A stretch of DNA of 64,000 nucleotides from assembly GCA_015698045.1 (NCBI GenBank), contig BLAL01000234.1, forward strand, positions 372,001-436,000, given 5' to 3'. Both the position numbers and the translations under genes were made by a program. Below are positions 58,025 to 64,000 of this stretch, piece by piece. Each line of letters opens with the position of its first letter. Positions within the stretch are counted from its first letter, which is position 1. This stretch comes from Rhizophagus clarus (lineage: Eukaryota; Glomeromycota; Glomeromycetes; Glomerales; Glomeraceae). Below the pieces are notes generated by a model. The model saw only the letters and a list, made by a program, of their open reading frames with translations, had not been told where the DNA came from and searched no databases.

Positions 58025-58640
58025 TTGCTTTTATAATACATGTCGCCTAAATTAAATTATGAAGATATTTTCTATTATTCGTGGATAACCATGAATTTGA
58101 CGAATTTTTTTTTTGGTTTTGTTTATTTGTACTTCAACTAAGCAAAGAGCATATCATAGTGATTTTTTTTATCATATCTTTAATAAAAAAAATTACTTTT
58201 TATTTATAAGATATGTATTTATAAATTGCTATCAAATTGAAATTTTATAATTGAATCTGACAACTCAATTTGTAAAATTTTATTTTTCATTGATTCATTG
58301 AAATGTTAATATGCATTGTATTAATGCTCAATAAACAAACTAATAATAATACAAGTCATCAAAGTATTGTTAATATTTTTATTAATTTTTCTGGATACCA
58401 GCCACCTCATATAGTTTTACTATTGTCCTTACAATCCCTCCATGAATAAATTTAAATGCAAAATTTTAATTTAACCTCAATTTTGAGTGCATTAATTGTA
58501 TTAATAATATGCCCAACTTATAAATAATATAAATCTATAGAATAATAATGTTTATCGTTAGTAAAACTCATTTCATCTTCATAATAATCTCTCTAAAATA
58601 AACAGATTATTTTTATTATAAAAGTTACTTTACAGAAACC
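58025..58640. other. AT-rich region with a possible short exon relic
   Basis: On the - strand near 58447-58385 the frame reads HGGIVRTIVKLYEVAGIQKN then stop; too short to assign. The rest has no feature. Confidence 0.25.
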
Positions 58641-58649
58641 TTGAAAATA

Positions 58650-59045
58650 TGAGCGATGTTGAATTGATACGGGTACGATATAAATTTCATGTCATAATGG
58701 TATCAATTTCTGTGATGATATTGTTATAATGTTGATTTGATATCGTTACTTCATCACCATAATTTATCGCGAAAATATTGGGACGATATTTATTCAAAAG
58801 AATATCAAATCAGCACAGCCTTGATATCATTACGATGTTGGTAATTTCAAAAAAAAGGATGATATATTTGCGATATTGATTTGATATCGTCACTTTATCC
58901 CACAATTTATCGCCGAGATATCGTGACAACATTTATTTAAAAAAATATCTGATCAGTATAGTCTTGATATCGTTACGATATTGGTAATTTCAGGGATAAA
59001 AAAAGATGTATTTACGATATTGATTTGATATCGTCACTTCATTAC
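58650..59045. repeat. About 144-bp tandem repeat, nearly three copies
   Basis: GATTTGATATCGT recurs near 58734, 58878 and 59022. Units contain TTTATCGC, GATATCGTGACAACATTTAT-type words and TTGGTAATTTCA. The array ends abruptly beside the partial gene copy at 59224-59340. Confidence 0.7.
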
Positions 59046-59223
59046 CGCAACTCATTTGTGGTATTGCAATTCATCTGCAATACTGCAAATATTAAACTTT
59101 TTTTTTTACAACTTTTATATGTATAACGTGCTGCCATATTATTAAAATAAAATTCTGATATTTTTATACGATTAAGCAAAATTACATAAAAATATACTAT
59201 GGGACTTTGACTACTTCCGTATG

Positions 59224-59340
59224 TCACCGCCACAGAGGTTGTTGAGATTGCAGTTGCAAAGGCTTCCAAATTTTAATAAGAGAATTCTTTTTACGAATTT
59301 CTTGTTCTTGTATAGGTTTATTACGATATTGAGAAGACAT
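59224..59340 (-). pseudogene. 5' fragment of the Gln-rich gene (paralogue)
   Basis: From ATG at 59340 the frame reads MSSQ and then QEQEIRKKNSLIKIWKPLQL and a short Gln run, then stops. The start and the IRKK.SLIK.W motif match the first exon of the gene at 63332. The sequence before the start codon, with ATTGATCTTACCACATCATG at about 59453, also matches 63412, so a segment with promoter and exon start was duplicated. Confidence 0.65.
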
Positions 59341-59419
59341 TTTTAAAACTTGTTTGATGATGATTCTACAGGTTAAAATGTGAGTCAAAAATTTTTTTTT
59401 TCTTCTCATTTTTTTTTAT

Positions 59420-60530
59420 TATAAATTAATTCTTTCATTCCTTATTTTTGCATTGATCTTACCACATCATGATCGAGTATGATTAATATGGTGGTCAATT
59501 TCGAAAGAAAAAATATATTTTTTTTGATATACTTTGATGTATTTTCCATATGATTTTAGATATTGAGAATTTGGTAAGAGAAGAGTTTTTTTAATTACTA
59601 TTTTAACGAAATGTACTAACACTTGTTCTTTTTTTTAGACAGGTTCAAAGCATGGGATTTCAACTGTAGCTCAGAGGTGTAGATTTTGGTGGGTATTTTA
59701 TAACATTTTTTTTTTTAAATCTTTTTTTTTTAATGTACTATTACTAACAGTTTGTTTCTTTGGAATTTTTCAATTTTGTAAATTATATTAGTAGTTTATG
59801 TATTATTATTTAGCCGTATAATAAAATAATTTATTGGCATTTTAAAATATATTAATCATGTTCTGTCAATCTTTACAAAATTGTAAAAATTATCATAAAA
59901 TGGTTTTAAATACATTGTCAGGATGATATATTTTATGATGTTCTGGTAAGCATCGGAAATGGGTTCTAATGTGGTTTTCAAAATGATTTTTTATTATGTA
60001 AAATGTCTTTACAACCATATTAAAATTCGAATTTTAAGTACATTTATGATATCATAAAAGTATCATACGATATCTTGAAAAAATTGCCTTGTCCAGTAAA
60101 AGTAGTCTTATTTTATTTACGAATGTATATTTTAATATACAGCATTTGAAATGTATTAGAGACATTATTCTATTCAATACATTTACTAAATTTTATCGAC
60201 ATGGTTAATAAATTTTTAAAATCGGAATGACTTTAATAATAATTTGTGATGATTTATTGGTAAATTGATCCACGATCGGTAGACGATTATTTGCATGATA
60301 TGTTTACTATTCAGACACAATTCAATACATTTCAGCAAAGAATAAATTATATATATATTAAGCAAAATTATTGATATGAACTTTATTTATGATTAAAAGT
60401 GTTAATAATAAAAGTATTAATAATGTAAATGTTAAGTATAATTACTAAATTATAGCTCTTCTATGCTAAATATTTACTATAAACTATTGATCGAATAAAA
60501 AAATCAAAGCGCTATAACATTATAAGACCA
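59420..60530. other. Intergenic AT-rich sequence
   Basis: Apart from the duplicated upstream segment at about 59445-59500 no feature is recognised. Confidence 0.35.
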
Positions 60531-60538
60531 TCAAGTTT

Positions 60539-60693
60539 TCACGAATATTTATTTTCTATCCCTTTTGTTCTTAGAGTATTAAAAATCTTCCAGAACCTTA
60601 AAGTATTATCGTAATCACCAGCTCCAGCTATAATGTCCTTTCCATTTGGAGAAATATAAAAATAAAGGACGTGATAAAAATGTAAAATGATAT
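60539..60693 (-). pseudogene. Cdc20/Cdh1-like terminal WD40 repeat fragment
   Basis: On the - strand about 60690-60539 reads HVLYFYISPNGKDIIAGAGD and then NTLRFWKIF, ending at TGA. The last WD repeat of Cdc20/Fizzy-type APC/C activators has the same layout: VLY..SPDG..I.TGAGD..LRFW..F. An extra YDN follows GAGD. No upstream WD repeats are present, so it is an isolated piece, perhaps a 3' exon copied or left behind. Confidence 0.55.
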
Positions 60694-60760
60694 ATAATAA
60701 AAATATATTATATAAAATTTATAATAACGCTTCTCACTAGCCTCCTTAATTTGCAATCTT

Positions 60761-61112
60761 CACAGGTCGAAATTAGTTAAATAGGGTATCAATAGGGTAT
60801 CAATAGGTTATCAATCGGCTATCAATAGGCTACCCTATTAGTAGCCTATTGAACTTGCGCCATAATCCGTCACCAATCGGGCAGGCTGATTGATAACCTA
60901 TTGATACCCTATTGATACCCTATTTAATAAAAATACCAATAGGATACTAATAGGTTATCAATAAGTTATCAATCAGCTATCAATCAGCCTGCCCGATTGG
61001 TGACGGATTATGGCGCAAGTTCAATAGGCTACCAATAGGGTAGCTTATTGATAGCCGATTGATAACCTATTGATACCCTATTGATACCCTATTTAACCAA
61101 TTTCGACCTGTG
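60761..61112. mobile_element. Foldback element with CACAG ends, copy 2
   Basis: Ends CACAGGTCGAAATTAGTTAA and its reverse near 61093-61112. CTT flanks both sides, a 3-bp duplication. It sits four codons before the natural stop of the Gln-rich gene; removing it with one CTT restores the tail in frame. Confidence 0.8.
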
Positions 61113-61380
61113 CTTCTTAGTTACTTTTTTTTTATGCTTTCTTTGCTCTCTTTCATCATTATCATCCTTTTCATCATCATCTTCGGGAAATGACCTTGCA
61201 GCACTTATGTAATAATGAGACAGCTCCATTGATCTTGTAACATCTATTTTATCAGTACAAGTAAAGTCCAAATTTATTGTGTATAAATCTGTATTTGCCA
61301 TAAAAAAGTTGCGACGAGCTGTTTTGTCATCATCCACCTTCTCACTTAAATATCTAATCCCGTAAATAATAACATTTTGG

Positions 61381-61754
61381 CACAGGTTGAAATTAGTTAA
61401 ATAGGGTATCAATAGAGTATCAATAGGTTATCAATCGGCTATCAATAAGCTACCCTATTGGTAGCCTATTGAACTTGCGCCATAATCCGTCACCAATCAG
61501 GCAGGCTGATTGATAGCCGATTGATAATTTATTGATAACCTATTAGTATCCTATTGGTATTTTTATTAAATAGGGTATCAATAGGGTATCAATAGGGTAT
61601 CAATAGGTTATCAATAGGTTATCAATCAGCCTGCCTGATTGGTGACAGATTATGGTGCAAGTTCAATAGGCTACCAATAGGGTAGCCTATTGATAGCCGA
61701 TTGATAATCTATTGATACCCTATTGATACCCTATTTAACTAATTTTGACCTGTG
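61381..61754. mobile_element. Foldback element with CACAG ends, copy 3
   Basis: Starts CACAGGTTGAAATTAGTTAA and ends AACTAATTTTGACCTGTG. Flanks are TGG and TGA, so a 3-bp duplication would have one change. It contains three successive GGGTATCAATA words in the middle where copies 1 and 2 have fewer. It interrupts exon 3 of the Gln-rich gene. Confidence 0.75.
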
Positions 61755-62756
61755 TGAGCACTCTTTCCATTTTTTCTGATAGTTCATTTGAAACACATGT
61801 CAACCACTGACAAAATATAGTTGAAACTGAAACTTTAGATTTTAACTGGGAAATATTATCGTTAGTGCAACTATTCTGATATGCGAAACCTATATTCGAC
61901 CATAATTCGCTCCTCCATCTATCAAAAACTTTTCAAAAACGTTTGCCCATAAAACTAATTTTTTGTTTGTTTTCTTTCTTCTTAGTAAAATGCGGAAATA
62001 ATTTACTAATTATATCTTCTATCATTAAATTTCTAGAAGAATGATCAAGGTGTCGAGTACGAAGGAATAGTGCTCTTAATTCAACGTAAATGATATCTAA
62101 GATCCATTTTGGGAGAGAACTATAATTATTTTCTAATATTTCACTCATCTGTTTTTGACTATATTCGCGACTGGTTTTAGGTTCCGTATATTTATCTGGA
62201 ACATTCGTGTTGGGTCTTGGGGAAGGACTTCTGGGATAGTGACGTTCTTTAGTAAAATATTGAGACAGCAACTCCAAATTGTTATTTATGAGTTGTTGTT
62301 CAAAATTATCCCTATAATAAAAATAAATGGGCTCAGAACATATAAATTATAAATATTACAGATTTACTATATATATTTACATTGGAGTGCGGCTCTTCAA
62401 AGGCGGAGAACGCAGCGGAGAATGTGGTGATGTCACTGGAGAGGATTCCAGTGATGTTATTGTTGATATGGGGACTTTGACTTTTCCTGTATTTTTCAGT
62501 CATAAAATTGACATATTCGGGTAAAATTAGGCTGAATTCATCTGCTATTTTCTTCTTAGTTTTATAGGGATCTGGAGATATATTTATTATTTCCTCAATT
62601 TTCAAGAACTCCTCTTTTAGTATTTTGTCTACAATTATTAAATATCAAGGTAAGTGAACTATTCATATCACAAAAAGAAAGAATAATGAATTTCAATTAT
62701 AAGTCACCTATTTTTTCTTTATCATCAATTTGTTGAGGAGGTTGAAATGCTAATTA

Positions 62757-63260
62757 AGGTAAGTATTGTTGAGGTTGTTGAGAAGGTGATTGCGACCATT
62801 GGTATTCATGATGTGGCCATTGATGTTGCTGATTTTGTTGAGGTTGTTGAGGTTGTTGAGACCATTGAGGTAGAGGTGGTTGCGGCCATTGAGGTTGAGA
62901 TTGTTGAGGTTATTGAGGCCATTGAGATTGAGGTGGTTACGGCCATTGAAATTGAAATTGTTGAGGTTGTTGAGGCCATTGAGATTGAGGTGGTTGCGAC
63001 CATTGAAATTGATGAGGTTGAGATTGTTGAGGTTGTTGAGGCCATTGAGATTGAGGTGGTTGCGGCCATTGAAATTGAAATTGTTGAGGTTGTCGCGGCC
63101 ACTGAAGTAGAGTTTGGGGTTGAGATTGTTGCGGTTGTTGAGATTGAGGTTGTTGCGGTTGATGAGATTGAGGTTGTTGCGGTTGTTGAGATTGGAGTTG
63201 TTGCAGCTGTTGAGGTTGTTGCGGCCATTGAGACTGAGGTTGTTGATATTGCAGTTGCGA
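62757..63260 (-). repeat. Coding tandem repeat, Gln/Pro/Trp-rich
   Basis: Units of about 39-66 bp on the - strand built from CCTCAACAACCTCAA, CAATGGCCTCAACAA and CAACCACCTCAATCTCAATG. All shifted frames stay open too and give artificial runs of Val/Glu/Ile or Ser/Thr; the frame consistent with the splice phases is the Gln one. Confidence 0.75.
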
Positions 63261-63399
63261 TGGCTGCCAATGTTTAATAAGAGAACCTTTTTTACGAATT
63301 CATTGTTCTTTATCAAGATCTTGAGAAGACATTTTAATGATATCTTAATATAAAAAAAAAAGAAATAATTGAATAAAAAAAAAAAATTTTTTTTATCCC

Positions 63400-63900
63400 C
63401 TTTTTTTTGCGTTGATCTTACCACATCATGATCGAAAAAAAATTAATCTTTTTCTTGCATCGTAATTATATCTATGATTAATATGGTTAATTACGAAAAG
63501 AAAAAAATTCTTTTTGCCATTGATCTTATTACATCATATGATACAGATTTTTTTAAGGAAAAAAAATATGATTAATATAATGATGGATATTGTGATTAAA
63601 TCATGGCCAAGTAAAATTAATATTTTTCTCACATTGTTACGATTAATTTCGAAAATAAGTTTCTTTTTTACCATTGATCTCAATAGATTTTCTAAGGAAA
63701 AAAATTTGATTAATATAATGACGGACATTGTGATTATCGAGTAAAAATTAATCTTTTTTTCAATTTTTTTCTTTTTTTTAAAAATTCTATATCGTGGTTA
63801 TACCTATTACCAAAAAAACTTTTTCTGCAAAAAAAGTTGTTTGCATTGATATCATAATACTACGAGTTATCTTTTTCTTGAACCTTCTCAAACATCTTAA
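63400..63900. repeat. Upstream repeats around ATTGATCTTA
   Basis: Words like ATTGATCTTACCACATCATG followed by GATTAATAT recur near 63412, 63522, 63674 and (weakly) 63846, with further TTAATATAATGAYGGAYATT pairs at about 63570 and 63710. They lie directly before the Gln-rich gene, and the motif also precedes the paralogue at 59340, so they may include its promoter. Confidence 0.5.
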
Positions 63901-64000
63901 GTCGTATAATTAATAATTAACCCCTCCTATAAACAGAGAGCAACTTACTTTAATATAAACACGAATATAAAATACGTTAGTAATGAGAACGAAAAATAAA

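Larger units (their letters stand above)
60746..63332 (-). pseudogene. Gln/Pro/Trp-rich gene with two foldback insertions and several nonsense codons
   Basis: Exon 1 is 63332-62708, exon 2 is 62628-62381 and exon 3 starts at 62331. Introns of 79 nt (GTGACT..TTGTAG) and 49 nt (GTAAAT..TCTGAG) have matching phases. Exon 1 starts MSSQDLDKEQ, then encodes a repeat domain of QSQWPQQPQQ-type units. In-frame stops are TGA at 63302-63300 and TAA at 62939-62937, 62912-62910 and 62756-62754. Exon 2 and 3 give a Lys/Glu-rich helical part (KKKIADEFSLILPEYVNF, LDIIYVELRALFLRTRHLDH). TGA at 61935-61933 interrupts, and the frame goes on (KVFDRWRSELWSN) to 61755. Foldback copies sit at 61381-61754 and 60761-61112. 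Between them lies TARRNFFMANTDLYTINLDF and an acidic then basic tail; the natural stop is TAA at 60748-60746. Function unknown; an RNA- or protein-scaffold role is only a guess from composition. Confidence 0.65.

Noticed and set aside
59638..59700. tRNA-like GTAGCTCAGAGGT
   Set aside because: No matching acceptor stem, anticodon arm or T arm around it.
61089..61412. Single 107-codon ORF as a complete gene
   Set aside because: Both its ends are made of foldback element sequence; the middle is part of exon 3 of the Gln-rich gene.
62747..63277. Val/Glu/Ile-rich + strand frame and Ser/Thr or Asn/Leu-rich - strand frames
   Set aside because: Shadows of the tandem repeat. Splice phases support only the - strand Gln/Pro/Trp frame.

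Overview
The window looks like a nuclear segment of an AT-rich, intron-containing, transposon-loaded fungus. My best guess is an arbuscular mycorrhizal fungus of the Rhizophagus irregularis type. The reasons are strong AT bias, short introns with GT..AG borders (49 to 99 nt), several lineage-expanded protein families of the kind seen there, and a two-ORF non-LTR retrotransposon with zinc knuckles, APE endonuclease, RT and RNase H. The species call rests on remembered resemblance, not on a search. I recognised no rRNA, tRNA or CRISPR.

Layout. 1-16 kb is almost entirely mobile and repetitive: TIR elements at 594-1200, 3158-5145, 8067-10371 and 13495-16036, a 1.1 kb foldback at 6661-7773, and diverged 192-bp repeats. 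16.8-19.0 kb holds an eroded multi-exon gene with a zinc-knuckle-like and a nuclease-like part. 19.97-21.8 kb is a third element of the 9-bp-target-duplication type, and 22.9-23.8 kb is a related pyrimidine-rich stretch with exon-like cassettes. A dimeric SINE with a 15-bp target duplication lies at 24.65 kb. The only clean host-like gene is a secreted ML-domain lipid-binding protein at 27.5-28.1 kb. A C2H2 gene (29.1-29.8 kb) faces a transposase-like gene on the other strand (32.4-30.2 kb). 33.5-36.1 kb is a roughly 165-bp satellite. 40.5-49.4 kb is a Myb/SANT (trihelix)-like gene whose first intron carries an 8.1 kb LINE and two short 3'-end LINE pieces, each bordered by the same 14-bp sequence. 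53-56 kb has a coiled-coil ORF and an eroded family gene. 56.9-58.0 kb is a TIR element with a hAT MITE nested in it. 59-63.4 kb has a Cdc20-like WD40 fragment and a Gln/Pro/Trp-rich gene with two foldback insertions, plus a partial second copy of its 5' end.

Three themes stand out. (1) Several unrelated-looking TIR elements carry short exon-like cassettes (20-57 bp) with good splice acceptors and donors, in array, oriented with the pyrimidine-rich strand. (2) Most coding sequences are broken, and nearly all inferred nonsense codons fit C-to-T change at CAA, CAG or CGA. (3) Insertions are layered: same-site LINE insertions, MITEs inside elements, and foldbacks inside a gene.
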